Part shown: piece by piece, positions 13,101 to 25,200 of the stretch | Position numbering within the stretch: the first letter of the stretch is position 1 | How the letters are laid out: every line of letters begins with the position of its first letter | NCBI GenBank assembly: GCA_008828725.1 | Contig: MEHQ01004558.1 | Coordinates: 38,023-102,022, forward strand | Direction: 5' to 3' | DNA length: 64,000 bases | Source of the DNA: Saccharina japonica | Taxonomy: Eukaryota > Sar > Phaeophyceae > Laminariales > Laminariaceae | Translations under genes and position numbers: made by a program | Notes under the pieces: model-generated | Told to the model about the DNA's origin: nothing | Seen by the model: the letters and a program-made list of their open reading frames with translations, nothing else | The model's database searches: none

Positions 13101-15860
13101 ATCATAGACCAAAGGCTTGACATCACAGCAGACACGTACGTACGTTGGCTGCCAACGGCAGGACACAGAACCTCGGCCCACTTGTGCGTGTTGTGATGGT
13201 TACGCAGCAGTTAATAACGTCTAACAGAGAAGTTCTCTACCATCAAGCCTGACAGGGTGTATGCGGTACGAGTACAATACTTACGTCATACGCTGCTGTT
13301 GGTATTCTTGTATGTCGTCCAGAGTGAGGGGGATACCGGACTTGCGATCTGCTACCTACGATCGCTACCTGATTCGTATCATGCACGTACGCTTCGATGG
13401 CCGCACAGAAATTCTCGGGAACACCGCAGGCGCCTTTCCCTTCGATGTCACCAACTTCTCAATCTTTGACCGCACGCTTACCCCAAAACCTGAGCAAAAA
13501 TGAGTAAACGCCACAAAGTATGGACACTCGCAACAGCGTAAAGCCACCGTAGGGCCGGTGCCTTGTGTGAGAAGGGGCTAACGCTAGGAGTACAATATTC
13601 AATATTCCACCCGAACCATGACCCAAACAAAGTTTGTCGGGCTACCCGACAAAAATTCCTATGAACTTACGTAGTGGTAAAGCAATTATACTCGTAAACA
13701 TCTTACTGAAGGAGTTCAACGCGTCAGAAACATATAAGGCATGAGTATACACTATAACTGCTGCTGACCAAACCCTTTCGTCCCAACTGCGTCGGCCATG
13801 GACGTTGCCTTCGCAGCGTCGTCATACTGAAAAGGAGAATAAACTGACTGCTTATCGTCTATACAACAGCTACACAGTTGTGTTACATATGCCCTTCAAA
13901 AAAGAAGAGCGAACTAGGATGTGGTCAACAGGGTAGTTCACGAGCACGTCCACGTCTATAACAAGGATACGTTCACGCCAAAATTGTGCTAGCTAGTAAA
14001 CCGTACGAGGTGCCCCAGGAAGTCCTGCATACTACGAGTGCAGTGCGTCAATTCCGTCAACACTCCCCTTCCACTGGAACCTGAGAATTACCCAGCCTAA
14101 CCTAAAGTTGTCCATGTGGTCCCTAGCCGACGTCTTGCTACCGCTTGGTGTACGTTTGTGTTATCGAATATTTCGCCACCTTCTCCTGTCGCACCCCATC
14201 ATGACTAAAAAATGCAGCGTCTCGCCCGCTACCTCCCAAGGCCACCAGCGCGACGTATACCACGATAAGCGAAGTTATGTTTACAAGTCTGCACCTACTC
14301 TCTCTGCACTACTGTAGTTATGATACCTTCCCCACCAATATTATACGAACACGTAAAACAACACCATGAACTTGTTATCCCCAACTCAGCTCATCATGCC
14401 TACCTCGACTGAGACACCATATCCGCCCTCGATATATCGGTAGTTCACCCCCTTCCCCCCCCCCGCCCCCCGTCCTGGGTAGAATTGCAGATCAGCAGTA
14501 TACCGTGTTGAGGTGGTCTTCACTGTTTGCTATTCTGCCCACAATGACTATGCACTTGTTATCAAATTTTACTAGACTACCCACGTCGTCTATGCAGTTC
14601 AACATGTTGACCTACGTACGCACTTGCCTATAGGGTTATGTTATATTCTACTGTGAGTAATGCTGACTACGCGGCCGCATATATACTTACACTTCTACCG
14701 TTCAGGGCTTCGTAAACGAGCAAGACTAACAATAGACGAAACAGCCGTTCAACTGATACGGTTTCTATTACATCTGAAGCAGCCCCCCCTTCACCAGACA
14801 CGCCGTGTTTCCGAATCTCTCCCTATCCGATTCCTTTATTACCCCCTCTTGTCTGAATACGTTTCAAAACTTCATTGTGACGCCGTGTCGGCTGTCTGCG
14901 ACCAACCATATGCCAACTACGAGCTTAAACTTTACGCATTAAGGCCCGAGTTCCGTCCGTCTTGCCAATCACATATTACGCACATCGTACATGTATCTAC
15001 GGTGATGCAACGGTTAACATCCTTTCGCGTGTAGCACACACACAGTTTCGGTGATCTTCGGAATGGGCTTGTAGAGAATCCACACGAACCCAGTGTGCTT
15101 CGAAACCCTGACCTATAACCGATGGCTTGGATTGGGAAATGTCCAAAACTAAAAAAATCGACGACGAATTCCTCTACCTCCTATTATACATGGACCATAC
15201 CGGTGTTCTATATGTGGGTTGTGAACGACTTGGGGCACCAATTGTATCTGGTACACGTATCAATTCCAAGATCACCCCGAAACGATACAAAAACTAACAT
15301 ATCACCACCGAAAGCCATGCAGCTCGGAGGGCGAAGGCCAAGCATTCACAGCGGCTGATATCGCTTGTGCAAACTAACGAACTAAACAAGGCTGGCGAAC
15401 GTGCTGTGAATGAACACTTGCCACCATGGAATGCCTACGTTATACAACCCCACGAGTAGGTGGTCCTGTGGCATTCGCCCGATGATTGTTTGTAGTCGTT
15501 TGCTGTCGTCCACGACAGTGTTACTAAAGTTACAGCATTCATACAACATCGCAATTCATCTGTATTTGTTCCGCAGTACAAAAAGTGTCACTATCCAGTA
15601 TATCTACCCCCATACTGTATACCATGACTCCCGCAACCATTTCCATCGTCTGTCTCGACCCCGCCTCTTGCTATCATGGTCGCCCTCGACATTTGCCGCC
15701 ATCATCCTCATCACTACTGACGTCATCACCAATGACGTCACGTCAGCACTGTCACTATCGCTCTTACCGCGGCCATCGCCTCCGTCATAGTCATGCCTGC
15801 TTCCACCATCGGCATCGATGTCACCATCCGCAGGCGGCGGAACAGCAGTTGATTTTCTCA

Positions 15861-16004
15861 AACACTTGTTTCGACTCTTTTTAACGCGACCACCTTTTTT
15901 CGGCGGTTTCCGATCAGTTGACGCGACCTAATCCAACACTTGTTTCGACGTTTTAAACGCGATCACCTTTTGTTCCGGCGGTTTCCGATCTTTAGACGCG
16001 ACCT
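15861..16004 (-). repeat. 72-bp tandem duplication at the 3' end of the beta-helix gene
   Basis: Two diverged copies of a unit containing GTCGCGT..GATCGGAAACCGCC and CGAAACAAGTGTT on the minus strand, lying at and just beyond the predicted stop. In a frame shifted relative to exon 7, the second copy continues into a Lys/Arg-rich then Asp/Gly-rich stretch that reaches a good donor (GTAAGA near 15762). An additional or alternative terminal exon is therefore possible. Confidence 0.7.
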
Positions 16005-16220
16005 TCTGCATCGGAGGTCAGTAGGATAATTGGCGAGGGCGTTGGTACGCCGACGGTAGGTTCAGGCGTTAGCAGGGTGATAGGCGCGGGCGTAGGTGCC
16101 GCCATGGGAGACGCGGTAGGTGTATCGTCGTCGCTGTCATCGGTCGGATAATCGAAGTCGATGTCGATGTCTGGGCAGTCAGCATCCCACGTCTTGAGGA
16201 TGTCGCCCAAGGGATCGTTC
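15992..16220 (-). CDS. Beta-helix gene, exon 7 (acidic Pro/Thr tail)
   Basis: The acceptor TTCATCAG precedes 16220, and the first base G completes an ATG codon begun by AT of exon 6. It encodes NDPLGDILKTWDADC, then an Asp-rich segment, then PTPAP/PTPSP-type linker sequence, ending at TAA (15994-15992). Such tails are common on secreted stramenopile proteins. The exact 3' end is the least certain part of the model because of the adjacent 72-bp duplication. Confidence 0.7.
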
Positions 16221-19200
16221 CTGATGAATGCATCGCGTCGTCAACGAAAGACGGTACGCTTCAATTTGAGTTTGTTTTTCTTATCAACTACAGTCGCGCT
16301 GTTGCGCGATCATTCAAGGTATACAGGCAACTAAGATTTATCATACACCTACACACGTGGTTATACGATGCAAGCATATAATGTTATAGACCGACCAGTG
16401 TTGGGTCGCACCAATGCTACGGTGAAGGTGCACCTGTATACAGGCCATTTTCTGAGGGTGGCCACTTGAGGAGCTCTATACCTAGATCGAAATTGGATAT
16501 TTCGAGGACGATAACAGCAGACAGTGCTACCCGTTGAAACAACACAGGATCCAAGCGAAACACGAAAACTATAGAAAACATAAGAATGCGACTTCGACGA
16601 GTTTGGGTGTTTTTAAGTAGCCCCATAATTCAGACCGAGGTTTCAGTCCAAACGCGCAACCTCTATCGTACACGCGTCATCCCTGATGTTTTTGGAGCTC
16701 TAGAATACATGGAACGTCACACCTCATGCTGACGTTGAGGAAATTAACGGTGCAACCCGAAGGCCTTCTTGAGAATACAACGCATCTATACGTAAGACGC
16801 ACATGATATTCTGATGACGTTGGGTGGAGTTCCTCGGTTAAGGAAGGGCAAAAAACAAAAACATTTAGCGGCATGTTATTGCTACCCCTATCGAAAAACA
16901 CATCTGCGAAAATATTTCAACGTGATTCGGACCAAGCTACTATCCTTCTCGCACTTCATGTGCGGCCAAACGTGCGACACAACATACACTTCGGGGCGAA
17001 GCTCTGTGAGTCGATCGAGGTCTTCACCAGATGGGCGCAACCCAACGATAACAGCACCGCTGGGAGTAATCTCGTCGAGACATTGTTTTGTTTTTACATC
17101 GTAGCTCGACGTCTGCTTTCTGCCCGTAATGTAGAGCACCGGCTAAGAAAATCATACCAAGGGGGGGGGTGTTTTCTTGTAAAATATATATGATATGTGC
17201 CTGTCGTCCTCTACTGTTGCGCCAAAAACGATGCAACATTATTATAGAAACGGGGGTGGAACTCAGTGTATCTATCTGGCAGCCAGTGTTGTTTCGGCCC
17301 CGGTCCATGGGGTCAAGCTGTTAACTGCAACTACCTCTTTCTGCATCTACATACGACTGCGGAACAAGCTTTTTGACGCGAGAGCCAGACGTCGGGCTAC
17401 GTTGTGACAGGCAGCTGGGAGCGAGAGCCAGACGTCGGGATACGGTGGTACGATGGAGGTAGTGATGATGGTGGGCGACCCCGCAACACAAACATGCTCG
17501 AGAAAATAGAACTATACCTGCGCGACGAGGAACACTTTCATTGGCCATACGTGGTCATATGCCAGGATAAGGCTGACCAGTCCATAGGTTCGATCGACCC
17601 GTCAGAAACAAACTCAGGTCCCTCGTGCTCAACCGTGCAATTCCACCATGCAATAGTTACGGACTAGCGTTGACAGTGGACAGTTCCATCTATAAATGTT
17701 TTATCTCATTCACTAGACGTCTTACACCGACCTATCCAATGTTTTTAGACGCGAGAAAAGGATGATCCATTGCGAAGTTTGTTGCCCTCAAGATTGTGTC
17801 AACCCGAGGTTACTGCGAAGTTTCTTGCCCTTAACCCTTTTAGAACTGCAAAACTTATCCCACACTAATCCCAAGTACTTTGTCCCCAAATTCGTGGGAC
17901 CAGTTCTTAAGGAGTTAAGATTGTGTCAACCCGAGGTTACTGCGAAGTTTCTTGCCCTTAAGATTGTGTCAACCCAATGTTATCCTTTCAAATTCCTCAT
18001 CGTTGTTTTTCCTGGATGAAGGCCAAGTGCTTCTCGCATCGCTCGCATAAGTAGGTCATACGCTTACCCCTATCTGGTTGAGAAACTCGGCTCAAAGTGA
18101 AAAACCTCGTCGACTTAAAATTATCGTTATTCCCCACACATCAATATCACCGAAACCGCCAATGCCTTTGTCATCATCATCATCATCGCCGTCGTGCCCT
18201 CTCCCGCTCACATTGTTAGGATGCACATACTGTCGCCTTCGCACTCGTTCCCGCAGATTATTCCCTGGGGCAGGACGCGAATGCTGAGAGCGGCCGCATC
18301 CACGTCTGTGAAGGTGTTTCCATAGACCTGCGCCGCGATTTAGATCAATGGAAAATGGAAGATGGCGGTGGTACGTGTATGACACGGCTGTATATCACAC
18401 CCACTCTTACGAATTTCAACGCTGGTTTGCTCGACGATCGGTCCGGCGCTAACCCTGAGCGACCCACCCGTCTATGCGACGATCTCGACGAGACGTTTGC
18501 TCAGAAAGCCGCCTTTTTCGTTTTCTGTGCCCCCCTGGTTATGGAGGAAATCAGCTTTGAAATTCACCGCAGGGGGTGTGTGATATACATTTGTCATATA
18601 CTCGCACGGTATGATTGTTTTGTTAACATTGGATCTTCCCCCAAGAGTTTGCAAAATCTGTGTTCAGTTGGCAACTTTTAATATTGCTCGTAGTACACCT
18701 ATTGGAAACTTTCTTCAGGCATCTCAACGACGAACAAGATGCACTCGATGGGCAGCAGCACATGACACCAACCAGAACAAAAGGAGCTCCGTGGCGCGGG
18801 CATGATATGCCTGTAAGAAGCATCACAAGTATGCTTGAAAACATGTTACATGGACTCCCACCAGCCTGTGTAAATTTAGTTGCATTGCCGCTGCGGGTCC
18901 CTTGTTAAGTGGATGATACCCACGCGTGGCATAAAGACGCTACTGTAATGGCAAAACGTGTCGATACACGTCCTGAATATTTTGGTGGGGCCTCATACGT
19001 GTACACTACCTGCTGATGACATGTTAGGTTGTTTGTATCAAGCCTCACTGGCGTTTTATTTGCAGTGGCTTGAGAAACATTGACTTCCGCAGATTTCAAA
19101 AGACTTTTAAATAGTTTTTCAACACCGAAACTAAAAAGAGACACACAACCTGCGTTGCCAGCTCAATATCCTACCCGCAACCTGAGAACACCACCCCCAA

Positions 19201-22200
19201 TGGCACACAAGGGTTTCATAGTAGTAGAGAGGCGGAGTTGTTAATGGGCGCGTCCTGCGGAAGGGGTGGCACCCTAAATGCATTTACTACTGTAGAAGGG
19301 TCCACACCTGTGGCTGTCAGTTCTTTTGTCAGAGTGAATACACAAACTACCTTGGCGCTTCTTACTCAGTAGCGCGAATCTCGGCCTTAACCACGCGGTG
19401 TGCGTACCAAGCTAACTCCGTCAACTGTTGACAGGCCAACCACGCACATGAGGCATTTTTTTGACTGGAGTTTACGCCATCAATTAGAGCAAACAAATGA
19501 TGTAATTATTCCATTTTACCACCTGACCATGGGCACCTCTTAGTTCTTCAAACATACCATGCGCGAATACTTGGACAAACGTATACCAATAAGGTTCTAC
19601 TAGGTTTACACGCAGGGGCAACAACGTGACCACACCACTACTACAGCTATTCTTACGTTGTTGTTCATCCCGTACTCGATGCCATCCACCTCGCTCCCCC
19701 CCAACCGAACACCTGCCCCGTAACAGCTAGACGCCGTGTTAAATCTGGAGACCAGACAAGACAACAATCAGCCAACAGGGCAAACGAGGGGTCGGAAGTT
19801 GGAAGCGTGGTTAGCGTGGATTCAGCTTTTAACCGATTCAGAACTGAAAAAACATGTCCAACACTGATTGCAAGTGGTTTGTCCACAACTTCGTGGGATT
19901 AGTTCTTGAGGGGTTAATAAACTTTGACAACGAGTTACATGCATGCAGTGGAAAACGCGAATACGTGGGGGGGGAGGGAGGGCGACCATTGGGGGGGGGC
20001 GGAAAGCCCCTATTTCTTCAAATTCGAACAACGGGTTTTGCAGGCCAAATTACAATAAAATCAGAAAGGAGCAGTGATATGGTGTGCAGGGTAGCGGGGG
20101 GGGGGGGTACGTTGACGCATGCTACGATAGAGGTGCACCATGTTTTTTCTAGGCTCCTCACTTAAGGAGGGTCATACCTCACCGAAACATTGTTTTTGGA
20201 GGAAAATAAAGGTGCCTTCGGATGCGAAATCTCATGACCGAAGTATACTCTGAAACATTATTCGTCACAAAAAATAATGAAAAAACGACGAATTTAGGTT
20301 GAGGAGCCCGATCGTTCAAAAAAACGGTTTGGCCAAAAAGTGCGACCTCTACCGTAGCACTAGTCCGGTTGTCGTGTGATAAATTGTTGCTTCGGTGAAA
20401 CAGCGGTTTTGAAGGTAGATGCATGCTATGGCGGTAGAGGTGCACTCCTGAGGGTGTTCACTATGATAGCTCTATACCTCATTACTATGGCTTGACTTGT
20501 ACTAATAGTTGCAACGCAAGAATGAAAGACCGATGACATTTTGGTAAAGGAGCCCGATCATTCGCAAAGTATTTCAACCACAATGAGGTATACCATATAC
20601 CTCTGTCGTACCTCGCGTCCGTACACGGCGACCAAGCCCGCGGACGGCAGTTAAGGCTGGGACTCCAGCGCGTACAAGTATAGGCAAGGAAAAACCTGTT
20701 TCACTGGCACAACGGGACTAGGTTTGTGTTGCTGCTCTCGTCACATTTAGCCTATTTACGCGGATTCGGATAATGGTATATACATGCATACGTATATAGC
20801 AGCATTGCTTTTCGGCCGTACCCCACAAAAGGGTTCTATTCGTCAAAAGCCCGTGGGTTTGACCCGATGATCAAACTCATGGCTTAGGGGTTGTGTTGTC
20901 AGTTTGTGCATTCCTATTGGGGATAAAGTACATACATGGTAATTCGTTCAAGCGAGGGATTCGGTCGGCAGCGAGGAAATATTTCAGCCAAAACTTGGTA
21001 CCCCTCTGCCACTCTAAGGCACGTTGTATGAATCATCGGTTATGCGCGTGGTATAACGGTTGTCGTGTGGCTCGATAGAACGGACAAAACGTCCGAACGC
21101 TGAGTGTGGGCACTGGCTGACGGAGTCCGTAGCGATATACACTGTATGTCGTCAAGATCCATCCGTATAGTGGACTGCAGCAGTATATACTGCCTTCCAC
21201 CTCTGTGTTCTAATCCCGAAACGCATTTGATGGGTTAGCGTACTCTTATCATTGTTCTGTGTTTTGTTTTAATTGTTTGGGACGGCCAGCGCCTCGGTAA
21301 ACCCAGTAGAACCAACCAAATGCCTATTTTGTTTGGGTTGTCAGCAAGATATAGGAAAACACCCTCAAATGGTCCCCTATGATGTAAACCAAAGTGGTAC
21401 ACCATAGGAAGCACGATTGCCCACCGTACGAAGCACAGCTCCGCGGCGGGTGGCTTGAATACGGCATCATTGTTAACAATTTTTTCCGTGCTTGGTCGTA
21501 GCACCTTGAGACACATGCTACGATAGAGGTGCACCATGTTTTTCCTGAGCTTCTCATTTCAGGACCGTCATACCTCACCGACGAAATGATATAGGAGGGA
21601 AATAAATTTTCTGCCGGATGGTAAATATCCTGACCGAAGAATACTCTGAAAAATGAACGTCCGAAAAATTTGGGTTAAGGAGCCCGATCGTTCAGAAAAA
21701 TATCCAGCCAGAAAGTGCTACCTCTATCGTAGCACGCGTCCTGAAGTTGTTACCAAGCCGTGGTATATACCTTTGGGGAGTTCCACATTTGTGCCTGAAG
21801 CATGTCTCTCTTAATGTGTCTCCGCTACGGACTTATCTAGAACCATGCCGCTCTGATAGACTTCCGGTATTTGGGACCTATCTAATAGCATGGGGTGTAC
21901 CGAAGCAGTTCAGGGGCCTAGCCCATCGGATTGTTAACAGGGCTTCTACAGCTAAACTGTCTTCAGAAACGCGGCCCTCGTGAAATATGGGTGCGTCTAC
22001 TTGAAAGCGGACGAGGTAGGGAGGCCAATCGATACAGTCATTGTTTTTATCCTTGAAATAAATATTTCGTACATTCCGTTCCGACCTTGTGATCGTATCG
22101 TCCCCCCTTACAAAGCACCATCTGGAGCAAAACGTGTTTCTTGACCCAAACTACTCCATAACGGATATGGACCATAATAGGCCAAGTAGAATGCTGACCG

Positions 22201-25200
22201 TTGCCAAACTCGATGTGGGACCCGATGAATTCGACACAAAAATACATGTGCAACCCGATCAACACCGATATGTGACATTTACAAGGAAAGAAACCTACAA
22301 AGAATAATCTTCCGAGGCAGTTAGTTGGCCTTTCTTCCATTGAGAATGTTCGTCCTTTCTAAATCCATGCGAATGCACGTATTTGTGCACGTATATACAT
22401 GCAACGGTAGGGCTGAAGAAACAATAATTTAATGAATGGATCCAGGTAGTGTGGATTTAAATAATTTTCGTGTGCATTCAATCTCACTGACGAACGACGT
22501 ATACCTTATAACAGAGGTAAGGGTGGATCAAAATGTTAGCATATAATTAGTTGAGCTGGTGCGGATAGTTTCGGCGCAACAGGGAGAAATTCCATCCGAG
22601 CACGTGTTGGTACTTTTTTTGCCCCCTCCCCCTCCCCTTCCCGTAACTCATGCTTTACGGTATAGCATTTCTTTGCACTAATAAAAAACAAAAACGATTG
22701 CCAACGCTTTTTTGCCAAGGGATTCCACCGATCAATATCCTAGAAAAAATGTATTGACATTTCCATTTTGACATTCGTTTCCATGTATGCCTACACCATC
22801 GGGCAGTACTTTCAGCTTTTAACAAAAACAAGTCAGCGGTGGAAGACGTATGCAGCTTCTCGAATGTGGAGTCATTGTCAACAGATAATAGGCGATTCCC
22901 CCCCGACCACAGCATGGGCCGGAAATCTTTTGTTTTTTAATGGCGCATTCGTATCATACCTGATTGTGTTGTCGTCTCCCCTCGACCCGTAGCAGCCAGC
23001 CTTCGGGTCGCGCTGGTTCGAACAGTCGTTGTCCTCGATCAGGTTCCCCGACGAGCCCTCTTTGACCTCGATGCACTCGTTGCCGCACGTGTTGATGAAG
23101 TTTCCGTGCACCCAGTTGTCGTTGCAGCCGTCCGGTCCATCCTTCCACTGCATACATACAAAGCGGGTGGAAACAAAATTAAGGCACTATCGGCGCTGGG
23201 TTTGTGCAACTCAAGGCAAGGAGGCTATGTCTGGTATATATATACATGTGTGAACATATATATATATATGAAAAATAAAATATTGTTAGTATATATATAT
23301 GTTCGCTTTGTTTGATCCACTCAGAGGCATTTGGCCGAGGTGCTACTCTATTGAGGAGGCCATGTCTGGAATATATACCTTAGGGGTTTGCTCAAGCCAC
23401 TCAGAGTAATTTGACCGAACACTTACTCTATTGATTTGCCTCCCGAGAGGAGGGTGGGGGCGTCAAAATGCGACGACGATTTCAGCAAGGGCAACAGCAT
23501 CATTAGAGGGCGACACGAAACTGGGGCCCGTGCTACAGTGCAAGACATCGTAGACCACGAGCGCAACATGATCCCAACCCAACTGCTGAGTATTTACGCC
23601 TTTCGTAAAAGGGGGTCAACACGAAACGATATATTTTGTTTCGTCTCCATGTCCGAAAATTGTTAATACGTTATACCGCTTGGTTTAGCGATGCGAACAC
23701 CAGTGTGCGACCGTTTCGTACGGAGGGCAAACATGTAAATTCGAGTCCAATTTTGTGTCATGATCAGAGGTTTGAGTCTGAGTGGACTATGCGCGGTATT
23801 GAAGGAGACTCAACACGATAGTAGTGGCCACAGCGGTGACCTTCTACCTCAGCATATGTTGTTTCTGGAACTGTCGGTAGTTTGTGGTCTGTGCTCACAT
23901 GCCGTGAAGGTTTATCAAAACTGGTATATATTTCCATGAAAATTGTTTCAATTTGGTGTCGTGCAGAAAGCGCCTGCCATTCTTGCTGGTCTTGACAGCT
24001 ATAACCATTCTTGTTACCCAACTCCACCAGCACACCTAGTGCTCGTGCGATTTCGTTTTCCCATAGAGATATAAATGATGTGGTCACACACTGTGAGCAG
24101 GGAAAATGTTACCTTCCAAATCAAGGTAAAAGCGAGTAAAACGTCAACGTGCCAGGTCCGAGGACCGTGTGTCGTCAAATTCGGGCGCTTTTGCACGAGG
24201 CGAGATAATGCAAAACGCTTCTGGCGATACCAATAACATGCATGAAGTGGAGGGTGGAGGGGGTTTATCGGCGGTGAGTGGGACCCGGGATAGCCGTCAC
24301 GAAAAGCAAGGAGCCAGAGATTGGTGCGTTATTGTCCGAGCTCACGCGACAGTACGTAGTGCAAATCAATGCACATCCCGTTTTTACCGGTGTCGGATGA
24401 ACTACTGTAGTGCACTTTCTGTCTGCATTTCGTCTGACCCGAGTAGCCTCACCGGAACCGTGATCAAACACGCTTCGGCCAATACGTTATACGCGTACTT
24501 CAACTGACAAGTGCTACAATAGAGGTAGCACGTTTTGGCTGAATCGTTTTCTGAACGATCGGGCTCCTTAACCCATATTCATCGGACCTTCATTTTTGTG
24601 ACGAAATGTTGCTAAAAACATACTTTGGTCATGAGATTTTTCATCCAGGAGCACTTTTATTTCCCTCCAAAATCAGTTTTCGGTGAGGTATGACGCTCCT
24701 TAAGTGAGGAGCTCAGAAAACACATGAGGCATCTCTATCGTAGCATGCGTCTCCTGTCGCGCGTATATAGCATGCCTCGTGTGCGCCTCTGTACCTGCTT
24801 GCTGGAGGTCCCGATGTATACCCCTTCTCCATTCTTGTTTCCGTCGTCGAATCGGAAGTCGAACAGCCCGCACTCTTCGATGGTGTTGCCGGTGATCTCC
24901 GCTCTGATCACGAAATTCTTCAGACGGACGCACTCGCCCCTGTTTTTAGATGTGCCGGGTGTTGTCGTGCACACGTAGTTGTTTGTGGTGGGCCGGTTCA
25001 TTCTGAATCTCACCGTAGCGGTAAAATGTGATTGTACAAGGATGAATGTACTGTTGAATTACTGCTACTTTGTTCTATCGTGTTGTAAAGTGTGGCGGTA
25101 GCGTGGTAAATGTACCGGGTTGTTGTAACGTTGTTTTGGGATGGTCCGAAGACACACAGCAGTCACGTCGCGGAGATCCAACAACTGATTTGTCTCAAGC

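Larger units (their letters stand above)
7888..15991. other. Intergenic, mostly unassigned
   Basis: About 8 kb between the 3' end of the beta-helix gene and the inverted repeat. It contains a CAA microsatellite (9623-9665), one copy of the dispersed repeat with a GTCGACATC..CACCCAGTGTCC core (9962-10120), a C-rich run near 14453-14472, and a 72-bp tandem duplication at 15861-16004. I found no supported gene. A minus-strand frame at 8306-7935 is slightly GC-rich and partly hydrophobic, but I cannot assign it. Confidence 0.4.
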
